From NCBI RefSeq assembly GCF_000020665.1, contig NC_011071.1:858501-922500 (forward strand): 64,000 nucleotides of DNA. The letters run 5' to 3'. Under the pieces are notes generated by a model, which saw only the letters and a list, made by a program, of their open reading frames with translations, was not told the origin of the DNA and ran no database searches. Of the stretch, positions 47,354 to 58,035 are shown piece after piece (position 1 is the first letter of the stretch; every line of letters begins with the position of its first letter). Made by a program: the position numbers and the translations under genes. Source of the DNA: Stenotrophomonas maltophilia R551-3. Lineage in GTDB: Bacteria > Pseudomonadota > Gammaproteobacteria > Xanthomonadales > Xanthomonadaceae.

Positions 47354-47378
47354 GCAGGTGCAGGGCTGCAAGCCCTGC
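47354..47378 (-). repeat. End palindrome of cluster A, right
   Basis: Inverted copy of the unit at 46663-46687 (GCAGGTGCAGGGCTGCAAGC...), preceded directly by an inverted SMAG unit ending at 47352. Confidence 0.8.
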
Positions 47379-47469
47379 CGACCAACACCCTTCTTACGAA
47401 CGGCTGACGTGACGCTCATGCGCCATGCGCGAGGCTGTCCGTTCGGCTGTTCGAGTGGAGGTGGCAACG

Positions 47470-48612
47470 GTGCACTGGGAAAGCGCACAGGCGTACGCAT
47501 GGCCGTTGGGAGTGGCAGCATTGGTGGGTGGCATCGGCGCGTGGTTGATCCTGTGGATCTACCATCGGCTGAAAGGGCGTGATCGCCGGCGTGCGCGCAT
47601 CGGGCGTGTGCTGGGATTACCGCTGGCCACCGCATGGCCGTTGCTGCTGTTGATTCCTGCGCTGCAGGCCACGCCGCTGCAGGATCCGGCCCTGGGCAAC
47701 CTGCAGCACATGCTGCACATCGCGCTGACCGCGTGTTTCATCTGGTTGCTGGTACGCGCGGTGGCGGCGGGCGAGCGCGCGATCCTGCGCAGCCATCCAA
47801 TCGATGTCTCCGACAACCTGGAGGCGCGCCGCATCCAGACCCAGACCCGGGTGCTCAGCCGCGTACTGATGGGCGCCATCATCGTGCTGGGCGCGTCGCT
47901 GGTACTGCTGACGTTCCCGATGGTGCAGAAGATCGGTACCGCGCTGCTGGCATCGGCAGGCCTGATCGGCCTGGTGGCCGGTATCGCGGCCAAGCCGGTG
48001 TTCGGCAACCTGATCGCTGGCCTGCAGATTGCGGTGACGCAGCCGATCCGGCTGGATGACGTGGTGATCGTCGAAGGCGAGTGGGGCCGTATCGAGGAGA
48101 TCGGCAGCAGCTACGTCGTGGTCCGCATCTGGGATGAGCGACGCATGGTGGTGCCGCTGACCTGGTTCATCGAGAACCCGTTCCAGAACTGGACGCGGCG
48201 CAGCGCCGATCTGCTCGGCACGGCGTTCCTGTGGCTGGACTACCGCGCCCCGATCACGGCGATCCGCACCGAGCTGGAGCGCATCTGCCGTGGTGAGGCG
48301 CTGTGGGATGGCCGGGTCTGCGTGACCCAGGTGACCGAAACCAGCGAACGCGCAATCCAGGTGCGCCTGCTGGTCAGCGCACGCAGTTCCGGTGATGCCT
48401 TCGACCTGCGCTGCCTGGTACGCGAGCGGATGCTGGATTTCCTGGCGCGCGAGCATCCGCAGTCGTTGCCGCAGGTGCGTGCGCGCGTGCAGCACGAAGA
48501 CGAACTGGACATGCCGCGAGGACCTCGCGCGCGCACCGCGGATGTACGGTCGCCGGGTGCGGAGGATGGAGAGGCAGCGATCGTGCCGGTGGAGCCGGAA
48601 CCCGAACGGTAG
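47470..48612 (+). CDS. MscS-family mechanosensitive channel
   Basis: 380 residues from GTG 47470, chosen because GGAGG (47457-47461) is 8 bp upstream; the ATG at 47425 would give a longer protein but has no such site. Five likely membrane helices (about 11-31, 54-68, 82-100, 133-150, 155-173); the last is the Gly/Ala-rich pore helix (ASAGLIGLVAGIAAKPVFGN), followed by the MscS beta domain (QPIRLDDVVIVEGEWGRIEEIG). It opens under osmotic downshock. The TAG stop comes from the GTAG of a SMAG repeat. Confidence 0.9.
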   Translation: MHWESAQAYAWPLGVAALVGGIGAWLILWIYHRLKGRDRRRARIGRVLGLPLATAWPLLLLIPALQATPLQDPALGNLQHMLHIALTACFIWLLVRAVAAGERAILRSHPIDVSDNLEARRIQTQTRVLSRVLMGAIIVLGASLVLLTFPMVQKIGTALLASAGLIGLVAGIAAKPVFGNLIAGLQIAVTQPIRLDDVVIVEGEWGRIEEIGSSYVVVRIWDERRMVVPLTWFIENPFQNWTRRSADLLGTAFLWLDYRAPITAIRTELERICRGEALWDGRVCVTQVTETSERAIQVRLLVSARSSGDAFDLRCLVRERMLDFLAREHPQSLPQVRARVQHEDELDMPRGPRARTADVRSPGAEDGEAAIVPVEPEPER

Positions 48613-48676
48613 CGCCGGGCCATGCCCGGCGAGCGCAGCGGCGTCGCTCTATCCGCCGGGCATGGCCCGGCGCTAC
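48609..48676. repeat. SMAG-type repeat pair (GCCGGGC subfamily)
   Basis: GTAG at 48609-48612 includes the stop codon of the channel gene. An inverted unit ends in CTAC at 48676, 12 bp before the convergent amidase gene ends. Spacer GAGCGCAGCGGCGTCGCTCT. Confidence 0.9.
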
Positions 48677-48688
48677 CTGGGGGGCCGA

Positions 48689-50311
48689 TCAAGGTTCGCC
48701 AGCGTCGATCAGCGCATCGGTATCAAAGTGCGGCGGTCGTCGTGCGCGGGTGCGCTGTTCGTAGGCGTAGGCCATCTCGATCAGCTTCGGTTCGCTCCAG
48801 GCGGTGCCCATGAACAGCAGGCCGACCGGCAGGCCGTCGATCTGCCCCATTGGCACGCTGAGGCTGGGATAGCCGGCCACGGCGGCAACGCTGTAGCTCT
48901 CGCCGGGGAAGTCGTCGCCGTCACTGCGGATCGGCCAGGCTACACCCGTGGTCGGTGCCACCAGCGCATCAAGCTGATGGGCGGCGAGGGCGGCATCGAT
49001 GCCTTCCGGGCCGGCCAGGCGGCGCGCATCGGTGCGCGCGCGGATGTAGGCGGGATCGGCCAGGCCGGCAGTCGCATCGGCCTCCACCAGCAGTTCCTGG
49101 CCGAACAGGCCCAGTTCCTGCTTGCTGTGTGCCTGGTTGAAGGCGATCAGTTCGGCCAGGCTGCGCAGCGGTGCGCGATGGGTGCTGAGGTAGCGCTCCA
49201 GGCCGGCCTTGAACTCGTACAGCAGCACGCTGCGTTCGGCCTCGGCCCAGACGCCCTGGTTGGGCAGTTCCACCGGCACCACCACCGCGCCGGCGCGGCG
49301 CAGCTCGGTGGCGGCCTGTTCGATCAGTGGCGGCATGCCGCGGTACTTCAGCAGGGGCGTCTGCAGCAGGCCGATGCGCTTGCCGCGCAGGCCCTGCGGG
49401 TCCAGGCGCGCGGTGTAGTCGTAGACCGCGCGGCCGGGCATGGTTGCGGTGGCTGGGTCGGCGTCATCGCGGCCGGCAATGGCGGTCAGCACGGCGGCGG
49501 CATCGGCGACGCTGCGCGTCATCGGCCCGGCGGTGTCCTGGCTGAAGGAAATCGGGATGATGCCGTCGCGGCTGACCAGGCCGACCGTCGGCTTCAGGCC
49601 GACCACGCCATTGACCGCGGCCGGGCAGACGATGCTGCCGTCGGTCTCGGTGCCGATCGCCACGCTGGCCAGGTTGGCGGCTACGGCGACTGCGCTGCCG
49701 CTGCTGGAGCCGCAGGGCGAATGGCTGAGGCGATAGGGATTGCGGGTCTGGCCGCCGCGCGCGCTCCATCCGGACACCGAATCATTGCCGCGGAAATTGG
49801 CCCATTCGCTGAGGTTGGTCTTGCCCAGCACCACGGCACCGGCCTCGCGCAGGCGGCGTACCAGGTAGGCGTCGTCCGGGCGGAAGCCCTGCAGCGCCAG
49901 CGAGCCGGCCGTGGTGGCCATCGGCGCGGCGTTGATGTTGTCCTTCAGCACGATCGGGATGCCGTGCAGCGGGCCACGCAGGCGGCCGTCACGACGTTCG
50001 CGGTCGCGCTCGGCGGCTTCCTTCAGTGCATCCGGGTTGAGTTCGATCACCGCGCGCAGGCGGGGACCGGCACGGTCCAGTGCGGCGATGCGCTGCAGGT
50101 AGGCCTGGGTCAGGGTGGTGCTGTCCAGTTCACCGGCGGTCATCCGCGCCTGCAGGTCGGCGACATCGGTTTCGGCGTAGGGGAACGGCACGTTGCGGCT
50201 GGCAGGTTCGGCGGCGTGGGCGCTGGGCGTGGCCGGGCTGCAGGCAGCGACAAGCAGCGCAGGCAGCGCAGCGAGCAGGCAGATCAGGAGGGGCGGCAAG
50301 GACGGGCGCAT
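48689..50311 (-). CDS. pam: Peptide amidase Pam (amidase signature family)
   Basis: 540 residues from the ATG at 50311. It removes the C-terminal amide from peptides. Amidase-signature triad: K123 (PIVLKDNIN), S202 (SPCGSSSG) and S226 (TETDGS). These are the residue numbers I recall for the crystallised S. maltophilia peptide amidase, and the sequence from R39 ([12 protein letters not shown]) matches its mature start as I remember it. The N-terminal segment has a hydrophobic stretch and a lipobox-like VAAC ending at C24, so the precursor may be lipidated or processed further. The end ([12 protein letters not shown]) is intact. Confidence 0.93.
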   Translation of the reverse strand: MRPSLPPLLICLLAALPALLVAACSPATPSAHAAEPASRNVPFPYAETDVADLQARMTAGELDSTTLTQAYLQRIAALDRAGPRLRAVIELNPDALKEAAERDRERRDGRLRGPLHGIPIVLKDNINAAPMATTAGSLALQGFRPDDAYLVRRLREAGAVVLGKTNLSEWANFRGNDSVSGWSARGGQTRNPYRLSHSPCGSSSGSAVAVAANLASVAIGTETDGSIVCPAAVNGVVGLKPTVGLVSRDGIIPISFSQDTAGPMTRSVADAAAVLTAIAGRDDADPATATMPGRAVYDYTARLDPQGLRGKRIGLLQTPLLKYRGMPPLIEQAATELRRAGAVVVPVELPNQGVWAEAERSVLLYEFKAGLERYLSTHRAPLRSLAELIAFNQAHSKQELGLFGQELLVEADATAGLADPAYIRARTDARRLAGPEGIDAALAAHQLDALVAPTTGVAWPIRSDGDDFPGESYSVAAVAGYPSLSVPMGQIDGLPVGLLFMGTAWSEPKLIEMAYAYEQRTRARRPPHFDTDALIDAGEP

Positions 50312-50352
50312 GGGGCGGCTTGGTCGGCTCCAATCCCCAGTGTAGCCGCTGC

Positions 50353-50820
50353 TCAGCGGCGGCGCTTGCGCAGGTCGCGGGCCAGCACGTAGACCACGAT
50401 CAGGTTGATCGCCAGGATCGTCCACGAGGGCCAGCCAGGGTGGCGGATGATCGCGAAGATATCGAACGGCAGGTACAGCGAAGCGGTCAGGCAGCCCAGC
50501 CAGGAGGCCCAGGCCTTGGCACGCCACAGGCCCCAGGCTTCGACCAGGTGCAGCAGGCCGTAACCGATCATCCCCGCCGCGGCCAGGTGCACCGCGTCGG
50601 GGCTGATCATGTGCAGCAGCGAGGGCAGGGTGCCATGGTCCGGATCCAAGCTGAAGCGCCGGATCAGGGCCATGATGCCGTGCCGCAGCGGCTGCGGTCC
50701 GAGCACTTCCAGCCCGGTGGCGGCCAACAGCGCCAGCATCGCCTTGCTCGCTTCGAGCAAGGCGATGACGTGCAGACCCGGATGCCGGTGTGGATCCGGG
50801 TTGTAGCCGCTCTGGTTCAC
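50353..50820 (-). CDS. DUF2127 family membrane protein
   Basis: 155 residues with about four hydrophobic segments and the DUF2127 pattern (GLHVIALLEASKAML near the start, VHLAAAGMIGYGLLHLVEAWGLW in the middle, YLPFDIFAI later). A basic end (LRKRRR) suggests a cytoplasmic C-terminus. Function unknown. It lies between pam and typA on the same strand, 11 bp after the typA stop, so it may share the typA transcript. Confidence 0.8.
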   Translation of the reverse strand: MNQSGYNPDPHRHPGLHVIALLEASKAMLALLAATGLEVLGPQPLRHGIMALIRRFSLDPDHGTLPSLLHMISPDAVHLAAAGMIGYGLLHLVEAWGLWRAKAWASWLGCLTASLYLPFDIFAIIRHPGWPSWTILAINLIVVYVLARDLRKRRR

Positions 50821-50831
50821 GGGGTGCTGGC

Positions 50832-52679
50832 TCAGCCGCCGCGCGAAGCCTTCTTGCGGTCGCTTTCGGTCAGGAACTTCTTGCGCAGGCGGATCTCCTT
50901 CGGGGTGATCTCGACCAGCTCGTCGTCTTCGATGAAGTCCAGGGCCTGCTCCAGCGAGTACTTGATCGCCGGGGTCAGCTGGATCGCATCGTCCTTGCCC
51001 GAAGCGCGCATGTTGGTCAGCGGCTTGGTCTTGATCGCGTTGACGGTCAGGTCGTTGTCCTTGGAGTGGATACCGACCAGCTGACCTTCATACACGTTGT
51101 CGCCTTCAGCAGCGAACAGCTTGCCGCGCTCCTGCAGCGGGCCCAGCGAGTAGGCCGGCGTGGCGCCCGGTGCATTGGCGATCATCACGCCGTTGATGCG
51201 CTTGGCGATCGCGCCCTGCTCCTTCGGACCGTAGTGGTCGAAGACATGGAACAGCAGGCCCGAACCCTGGGTGAGGGTCTTGAACTCGTTCTGGAAACCG
51301 ATCAGGCCACGGGCCGGGATCTGGTACTCAAGGCGCACGCGGCCCTTGCCGTCCGATTCCATGTTCTTCAGCTGGCCCTTGCGGGTGCCCAGCTTTTCCA
51401 TCACGCCGCCCTGGTGGATTTCTTCGATGTCCACCACCAGCTGCTCGATCGGCTCCATGGCCTGGCCGTCGATCTGCTTGATGATCACTTCCGGGCGCGA
51501 CACGGCCAGCTCGTAGCCTTCACGACGCATGTTCTCGATCAGCACCGACAGGTGCAGCTCGCCACGGCCGGAGACCAGGAACTTGTCGGCGTCTTCCAGC
51601 TGTTCAACCTTCAACGCGACGTTGTGGACCTTTTCACGGTCCAGGCGGTCCTTGATCTGGCGGCTGGTCAGGAACTTGCCACCGGACAGGTCCTTGTTGC
51701 CGGCGAACGGCGAGTTGTTGACCTGGAAGGTCATCGAGATGGTCGGCTCGTCGACGGTCAGTGCCGGCAGCGCTTCCGGGGTGTCCGGGGCGCACAGGGT
51801 GTCGGAGATGGTCAGCTCCTGGATGCCCGAGATGGCGACGATGTCACCGGCCTCGGCCGAATCCTGCTCGATGCGCTCCAGGCCCAGGAAGCCCAGCACC
51901 TGCAGCACCTTGCCGTTGCGCTTCTTGCCTTCACGGTCGATGACCGCGACCTGCATGTTCTTCTTCAGGGTGCCGCGCTGGATGCGGCCGATGCCGATCA
52001 CGCCCACGAAGTTGTTGTAGTCCAGCTGGCTGATGCGCATCTGGAACGGGCCTTCCGGATCGACTTCCGGCTTCGGCGCGTGCTGCATGATCGCTTCGTA
52101 CAGCGGGGTCATGTCGCCGTCGCGCACGGTGTCTTCCAGGCCAGCGTAGCCGTTCAGGGCCGAGGCGTAGACGATCGGGAAGTCGAGCTGCTCATTGGTG
52201 GCGCCGAGCTTGTCGAACAGGTCGAACACCTGGTCGATCACCCACTCCGGACGCGAGCCCGGGCGGTCGACCTTGTTGACCACGACGATCGGCTTGAAGC
52301 CCATCGCGAAGGCCTTCTGGGTGACGAAGCGGGTCTGCGGCATGGGGCCGTCCATCGCGTCGACGAGGATCAGCACGGTGTCGACCATCGACAGCACGCG
52401 CTCGACCTCACCACCGAAGTCGGCGTGTCCGGGGGTGTCGACGATGTTGATCCGGTTCTTGATACCGGTCTTCTTGTCTTCCCAGGTGATGGCCGTGTTC
52501 TTGGCCAGGATGGTGATGCCGCGTTCCTTTTCCTGGTCGTTGCTGTCCATCACGCGCTCGGCGAGGACGGTACGCTCGGACAGGGTGCCGGACTGCTTCA
52601 GCAGCTGGTCGACCAGGGTGGTCTTGCCATGGTCGACGTGGGCGACGATGGCGATGTTGCGAAGATTTTCGATGGACAT
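50832..52679 (-). CDS. typA: Ribosome-associated GTPase TypA/BipA
   Basis: 615 residues from ATG 52679 ([21 protein letters not shown]), the start that matches BipA proteins; upstream in-frame ATGs have no ribosome binding site. Translation-factor GTPase with G1 [10 protein letters not shown]3 DTPGHADF and G4 NKVDRPG, then EF-G-like domains and the BipA-specific C-terminal domain. It acts in 50S assembly and stress adaptation. Divergent from the isomerase gene. Confidence 0.97.
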   Translation of the reverse strand: MSIENLRNIAIVAHVDHGKTTLVDQLLKQSGTLSERTVLAERVMDSNDQEKERGITILAKNTAITWEDKKTGIKNRINIVDTPGHADFGGEVERVLSMVDTVLILVDAMDGPMPQTRFVTQKAFAMGFKPIVVVNKVDRPGSRPEWVIDQVFDLFDKLGATNEQLDFPIVYASALNGYAGLEDTVRDGDMTPLYEAIMQHAPKPEVDPEGPFQMRISQLDYNNFVGVIGIGRIQRGTLKKNMQVAVIDREGKKRNGKVLQVLGFLGLERIEQDSAEAGDIVAISGIQELTISDTLCAPDTPEALPALTVDEPTISMTFQVNNSPFAGNKDLSGGKFLTSRQIKDRLDREKVHNVALKVEQLEDADKFLVSGRGELHLSVLIENMRREGYELAVSRPEVIIKQIDGQAMEPIEQLVVDIEEIHQGGVMEKLGTRKGQLKNMESDGKGRVRLEYQIPARGLIGFQNEFKTLTQGSGLLFHVFDHYGPKEQGAIAKRINGVMIANAPGATPAYSLGPLQERGKLFAAEGDNVYEGQLVGIHSKDNDLTVNAIKTKPLTNMRASGKDDAIQLTPAIKYSLEQALDFIEDDELVEITPKEIRLRKKFLTESDRKKASRGG

Positions 52680-52918
52680 ACGAAAGGGGGCCAGTCGGCG
52701 CCGGATTTGGAAAAAGAAGTCCAACATTATACGTCGAAGTTGACGATTGGCGAAAACCTCCATTTCACACCGCCCGGGTGCCCCGTTCAGCTACCCGTCC
52801 AGGGCCCACCGTCCGGGTGCTGAAGACCCCGCCTGCACCGATGGTCGAAGGCGCCCATACGGCAGGGGAGGTGTATCCTTATGGGGCTGATTACACACCC
52901 CGCATCCCAAGGATCTTC

Positions 52919-54515
<1,597 letters not shown>

Positions 54516-54556
54516 GGCAGGCGGTACCGGCGCGAGCCGGTACGTCTTCCATCAAG

Positions 54557-54581
54557 GTAGGTACCGACCGCTGGTCGGTAC
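54557..54581 (+). repeat. Single SMAG-type unit
   Basis: GTAGGTACCGACCGCTGGTC and onward form a GTACCGACC/GGTCGGTAC hairpin without a partner unit. A separate small hairpin GTACCGGC/GCCGGTAC lies just before it at 54524-54543. Confidence 0.7.
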
Positions 54582-54585
54582 GCAG

Positions 54586-54615
54586 AAAACGGGGAGGCTT
54601 CGGCTTCCCCGTTTT
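54586..54615. terminator. Bidirectional-looking terminator after mdh
   Basis: AAAACGGGGAGGC pairs with GCTTCCCCGTTTT around loop TTCG, with one G-T pair, and is followed by CATTT. It separates mdh from rluA, whose ATG is 22 bp downstream. Confidence 0.8.
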
Positions 54616-54637
54616 CATTTGGAGTTCCTGGAACCGC

Positions 54638-55252
54638 ATGATCCACCTGCATTACATCGACGACGCGCTGCTGGTGGCCGAGAAGCCGGCCGGCCTGCTG
54701 TCCGTGCCCGGCCGCAGCGCCGAGAACCAGGACTGCGTGGTCGCGCGCCTGCAGGCGCGGTACCCGGATGCGTTGACCGTGCACCGCCTGGACCAGGTGA
54801 CCTCGGGTCTGCTGCTGCATGCGCGTGGCAAGGACATGCAGGCAGCGTTGTCGATGCAGTTCGAGCAGCGCCAGGTTGGCAAGCGTTATGAAGCGATCGT
54901 GGAGGGGCTGCTTGAAGGCGATGCCGGCGAAGTGGATCTGCCGTTGATCGTGGACTGGCCGAACCGGCCGAAGCAGATGGTCGACCACGAACGCGGCAAG
55001 CCGGCGCTGACGCGCTGGCGCGTAATGGCGCGTGATGTTGAAGCGCAGCGCACGCGCGTGGCGTTGGAACCGATCACTGGCCGCAGCCATCAGCTGCGCC
55101 TGCACATGGCCAGTCTCGGCCATCCCATCGTTGGTGACGTGCTGTATGGCGCAGCACCGGCGCAGCGCGTGCACCTGCATGCGCGCAGCCTGCAGTTCAC
55201 CCACCCGGTGACGGGCGAGGCGCTCGCGTTCGAGTCCGCGACTCCGTTTTAG
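54638..55252 (+). CDS. rluA: Pseudouridine synthase RluA (23S rRNA U746 and tRNA U32)
   Basis: 204 residues from ATG 54638. Catalytic D52 in HRLDQVTSG. Strings shared with E. coli RluA (GLLSVPGR, VDLPLIVDWPNRPKQ, PITGRSHQLRLHM, GHPIVGD) support RluA over the RluC/RluD types; there is no S4 domain. It converts U746 in 23S rRNA and U32 in several tRNAs. Monocistronic; repeat cluster B begins 8 bp after its stop. Confidence 0.93.
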   Translation: MIHLHYIDDALLVAEKPAGLLSVPGRSAENQDCVVARLQARYPDALTVHRLDQVTSGLLLHARGKDMQAALSMQFEQRQVGKRYEAIVEGLLEGDAGEVDLPLIVDWPNRPKQMVDHERGKPALTRWRVMARDVEAQRTRVALEPITGRSHQLRLHMASLGHPIVGDVLYGAAPAQRVHLHARSLQFTHPVTGEALAFESATPF

Positions 55253-55259
55253 GGGTTCG

Positions 55260-55284
55260 GCAGGGCTTGCAGCCCTGCACCTGC
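55260..55284 (+). repeat. End palindrome of cluster B, left
   Basis: GCAGGGCT-TGC-AGCCCTGC then ACCTGC, identical to the left end of cluster A. It starts 8 bp after the rluA stop and could also act on its 3' end. Confidence 0.8.
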
Positions 55285-55337
55285 CGAAGCTTTCAAGCAA
55301 CGGCAACGTCAAAAACCAAAGCGGCATTCCGTGGGAT

Positions 55338-55439
55338 GGCGGGGCACTGTGGGTGTGCGGGGACGCCGTAAACCCGTCCATGGGGGCTTGGTCGCGGCAT
55401 CCATGCCGCTCACACCCCGCAAACCCACAGTGCCCCGCC
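55338..55439 (+). repeat. Long hairpin element 1B
   Basis: The 25-nt arms 55338-55362 and 55415-55439 are complementary at 24 of 25 positions. The 52-nt loop begins ACGCCGTAAACCCGTCCATG and contains GCGGCATCCATGCCGC. Stem sequence (GGCGGGGCACTGTGGG...) differs from 1A and 2A. Confidence 0.82.
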
Positions 55440-55667
55440 TCTGACAGATTCCCGCGGCTGTTGGTAACTGCGGCCGTTGTTCCGCGCGGCTGTTGGTAGG
55501 TGTCGACCTTGGTCGACACCATTTTTCTTTCAGATATCGAATGAATCATCCACGCATGGCGTGGATCTACCGTGTCGACCAAGGTCGACACCTACCAGAG
55601 CAGTCGACCAAGGTCGACACCCCTCAGGGCAATACGCCGTTCCGACAGATCGCGGCCAACTGTCGAA

Positions 55668-55769
55668 GGCGGGGTGGGTCCGGTTGCGGGAGTGTCCGCG
55701 GCATGGATGCCGCGGCCAAGCCCCCATGGATGGGTTTACGGCGTCTCCCGCAACCGGACCCACCCCGCC
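55668..55769 (-). repeat. Long hairpin element 2B
   Basis: The 25-nt arms 55668-55692 and 55745-55769 are perfectly complementary. On the minus strand the 52-nt loop starts ACGCCGTAAACCCATCCATG, nearly the same as in 1B. Stem as in 2A. Confidence 0.82.
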
Positions 55770-55815
55770 ATCCCTCAGGAAACCAGCTTCTGCTGTTGCT
55801 TAGGCTTTGGCCTCT

Positions 55816-55840
55816 GCAGGTGCAGGGCTGCAAGCCCTGC
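55816..55840 (-). repeat. End palindrome of cluster B, right
   Basis: Inverted copy of 55260-55284, closing the cluster. Confidence 0.8.
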
Positions 55841-55932
55841 AGAACAAACCCACCCCCTACCAAGGTAGGGCGGCCCGCGCGCCAGCGCCGGACTATCCTC
55901 GAACCCATGACTTTGTCTGGGAGGGCTGCGTC

Positions 55933-57813
55933 ATGAACTACGAGGAAACCTACCGTCGCTCGATCGACGAGCCGGAGGCCTTCTGGGGCGAGGAAGCCAA
56001 GCGCATCCATTGGCACAAACCGCCGCAGCAGGTGCTCGACTACAGCAACCCGCCGTTCCGGCGCTGGTTCGTCGGCGGCGAAACCAATCTCTGCTACAAC
56101 GCGGTCGACCGCCACCTGGCTGAGCGCGCCGACCAGCTGGCGTTGGTCGCCATCTCCACCGAAACCAACAGCACCCGCGAGATCACCTATCGCCAGCTGT
56201 ATCGCGAAGTGAACGACTTCGCCGCCGTGCTCAAGCACCTCGGTGTCGGCCACGGTGACCGCGTGGTGATCTACATGCCGAACATGGCCGAAGCCGTGTT
56301 CGCGATGCTCGCCTGCGCGCGCATCGGTGCGGTGCACTCGGTGGTGTTCGGCGGCTTCGCCGCGCACAACCTGGCGCTGCGCATCGACGATGCCAAGCCC
56401 AAACTGCTGATCGCCGCCGATGCCGGCATGCGCGGCGGCAAGCTGATTCCGTACAAGGCGATGGTCGACGCGGCCTGCGCAGAGGCCAGTAATCCGCCGC
56501 CACATGTGTTGATCGTGTCGCGTGGGTTGGACCCGGCCGAGCCCCGTGTGGCGGGGCGCGATGTGGAATACGCCACCCTGCGTGCGCAGATCGGCGAAAC
56601 CGATGTGCCGGTGCAGTGGCTGGAATCAAGCGAGCCGAGCTACCTGCTGTACACCTCCGGCACCACCGGCAAGCCGAAGGGCGTGCAACGCGATGTCGGC
56701 GGCTATGCGGTGGCGATGGCGCAGTCGATGGAGACCGTGTTCGACTGCCGGCCAGGGCAGGTGATGTTCTCCACCTCCGATGTCGGCTGGGCGGTCGGCC
56801 ATTCCTACAACGTGTACGGCCCGCTGATCGGCGGCTGCACCTCGCTGCTCTACGAAGGGCTGCCGACCAACCCGGACCCGGGCATCTGGTGGGCGCTGTG
56901 CGAGCAGTACAACGTGCGCACGATGTTCTCGTCGCCCACCGCCATCCGCGTGCTGAAGAAGCACGACGCGGACTTCATCCATCGCCACGACCTGGGCGCG
57001 CTGAAGTACCTGTTCCTGGCCGGCGAGCCGCTGGACGAGCCGACCGCGCACTGGATCAGTGAAGCGCTCGGCAAGCCGATCATCGACAATTACTGGCAGA
57101 CCGAAACCGGCTGGCCGGCGCTGACCCTGCTGCCGGGCCTGGAGATGAAGCCGGTGCGGTTCGGTTCGCCGGGCTTCCCCAACCTCGGTTACCGGATGAA
57201 GGTGATCGACGAGAACACCGGCGAGGAAGTCGCAGCGGGGCAGAAGGGCGTGCTGGTGATGACCCCTCCATTGCCGCCGGGCTGCATGAGCACGGTGTGG
57301 AACGACGACAGCCGTTTCCTGCAGAGCTACTTCAGCCACTTCAAGGAACTGCTGTACAGCTCGCTGGACTGGGCGATCCGCGACGATGATGGCTACACCT
57401 TCATCCTCGGTCGCACCGATGATGTGATCAACGTGGCCGGGCACCGCCTGGGTACGCGCGAGATTGAAGAAGCCATCTCCAGCCATCCGCGCGTGGCCGA
57501 GGCTGCCGTGATCGGGGTCAAGGATGAACTGAAGGGGCAGGTGCCGCTGGTGTTCGTCACCCTCAAGCAGGGGCTCGATGGCGAGGATCCGGCGCCGGTG
57601 GTGGCCGAGATGATGGCCACGGTGACCGCATCGCTCGGTGCGGTTGCGCGCCCGGCGCACGTGCACGTGGTCAACGCGTTGCCCAAGACCCGCTCGGGCA
57701 AGCTGCTGCGGCGTTCGCTGCAGGCGCTGGCCGAGCAGCGTGACCCGGGCGACCTGTCGACGCTGGATGATCCCAGCGCGCTGGAGGAGATCCGCCGCGC
57801 GCTGGGCCGCTGA
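55933..57813 (+). CDS. prpE: Propionyl-CoA synthetase (acyl-CoA synthetase, PrpE type)
   Basis: 626 residues from ATG 55933, after GGGAGG. Activates propionate with ATP and CoA. AMP-binding motif YTSGTTGKPKG, the region YWQTETGWP, the hinge GRTDDVINVAGHRLG, and K590 in PKTRSGKLLRRS, the usual site of acetylation control. The start MNYEETYRRSIDEPEAFW and the length fit PrpE better than the acetate enzyme Acs. No methylcitrate-cycle genes are next to it, so the link to propionate use rests on similarity. Confidence 0.88.
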   Translation: MNYEETYRRSIDEPEAFWGEEAKRIHWHKPPQQVLDYSNPPFRRWFVGGETNLCYNAVDRHLAERADQLALVAISTETNSTREITYRQLYREVNDFAAVLKHLGVGHGDRVVIYMPNMAEAVFAMLACARIGAVHSVVFGGFAAHNLALRIDDAKPKLLIAADAGMRGGKLIPYKAMVDAACAEASNPPPHVLIVSRGLDPAEPRVAGRDVEYATLRAQIGETDVPVQWLESSEPSYLLYTSGTTGKPKGVQRDVGGYAVAMAQSMETVFDCRPGQVMFSTSDVGWAVGHSYNVYGPLIGGCTSLLYEGLPTNPDPGIWWALCEQYNVRTMFSSPTAIRVLKKHDADFIHRHDLGALKYLFLAGEPLDEPTAHWISEALGKPIIDNYWQTETGWPALTLLPGLEMKPVRFGSPGFPNLGYRMKVIDENTGEEVAAGQKGVLVMTPPLPPGCMSTVWNDDSRFLQSYFSHFKELLYSSLDWAIRDDDGYTFILGRTDDVINVAGHRLGTREIEEAISSHPRVAEAAVIGVKDELKGQVPLVFVTLKQGLDGEDPAPVVAEMMATVTASLGAVARPAHVHVVNALPKTRSGKLLRRSLQALAEQRDPGDLSTLDDPSALEEIRRALGR

Positions 57814-57817
57814 TCTG

Positions 57818-57882
57818 GTAGTGCCGGCCGCTGGCCGGCAACCTCGGGATTGATGGGATTGCCGGCCAGCGGCCGGCACTAC
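57818..57882. repeat. SMAG-type repeat pair (GCCGGCC subfamily)
   Basis: GTAGTGCCGGCCGCTGGCCG at the left and an inverted unit ending CTAC at 57882, 4 bp after the prpE stop. Same core as the units that flank cluster A. Confidence 0.9.
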
Positions 57883-58035
57883 CCTCTGTGTCCAGCACTT
57901 GCGCTAAGCTCGGCCTGTCATCGACCTGCAACACGCGGCGCGCGCCGGGGAAGGCGCGTGCCGTCCGGGGATGTCACACAGGGGAGCGTGCCCACCAGGG
58001 CGCGCAGGCATCGCGCATCGAGGGAAGGGGGAGCA

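Larger units (their letters stand above)
46653..47469. other. 817-bp repeat-filled gap without genes (cluster A)
   Basis: From the DAHP synthase stop to the MscS start there is no credible gene. The gap is built from repeats: end palindrome (46663-46687), SMAG unit (46689-46714), long hairpin 1A (46751-46931), SMAG units at 46952-46980, 47005-47026 and 47062-47085, a GGGGTCAGAG repeat (47116-47153), long hairpin 2A in inverse orientation (47189-47290), an inverted SMAG unit (47330-47352), and an inverted end palindrome (47354-47378). Short open frames here are repeat-derived. Confidence 0.85.
55253..55932. other. 680-bp repeat-filled gap without genes (cluster B)
   Basis: No credible gene from the rluA stop to the prpE start. 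Contents: end palindrome (55260-55284), long hairpin 1B (55338-55439), SMAG units at 55496-55520, 55548-55570 and 55572-55595, a further GTCGACC palindrome (55602-55620), long hairpin 2B inverted (55668-55769), and an inverted end palindrome (55816-55840). Order and orientation match cluster A. The last 90 bp should hold the prpE promoter; none was clear. Confidence 0.85.

Noticed and set aside
46663..47378. CRISPR array or tRNA-like structures in the repeat clusters
   Set aside because: Repeats are palindromic, unequally spaced and inverted, without regular spacers; none folds as a cloverleaf.
46744..47412. Several open frames of 60-220 codons across repeat cluster A
   Set aside because: They are read through hairpin repeats in both directions, with products rich in Arg, Pro, Cys and His and no start signals. 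The same repeats give unrelated frames in cluster B.
55477..55936. Open frames of 98-147 codons across repeat cluster B
   Set aside because: Repeat-derived as in cluster A; they resemble one another only because the repeats do.
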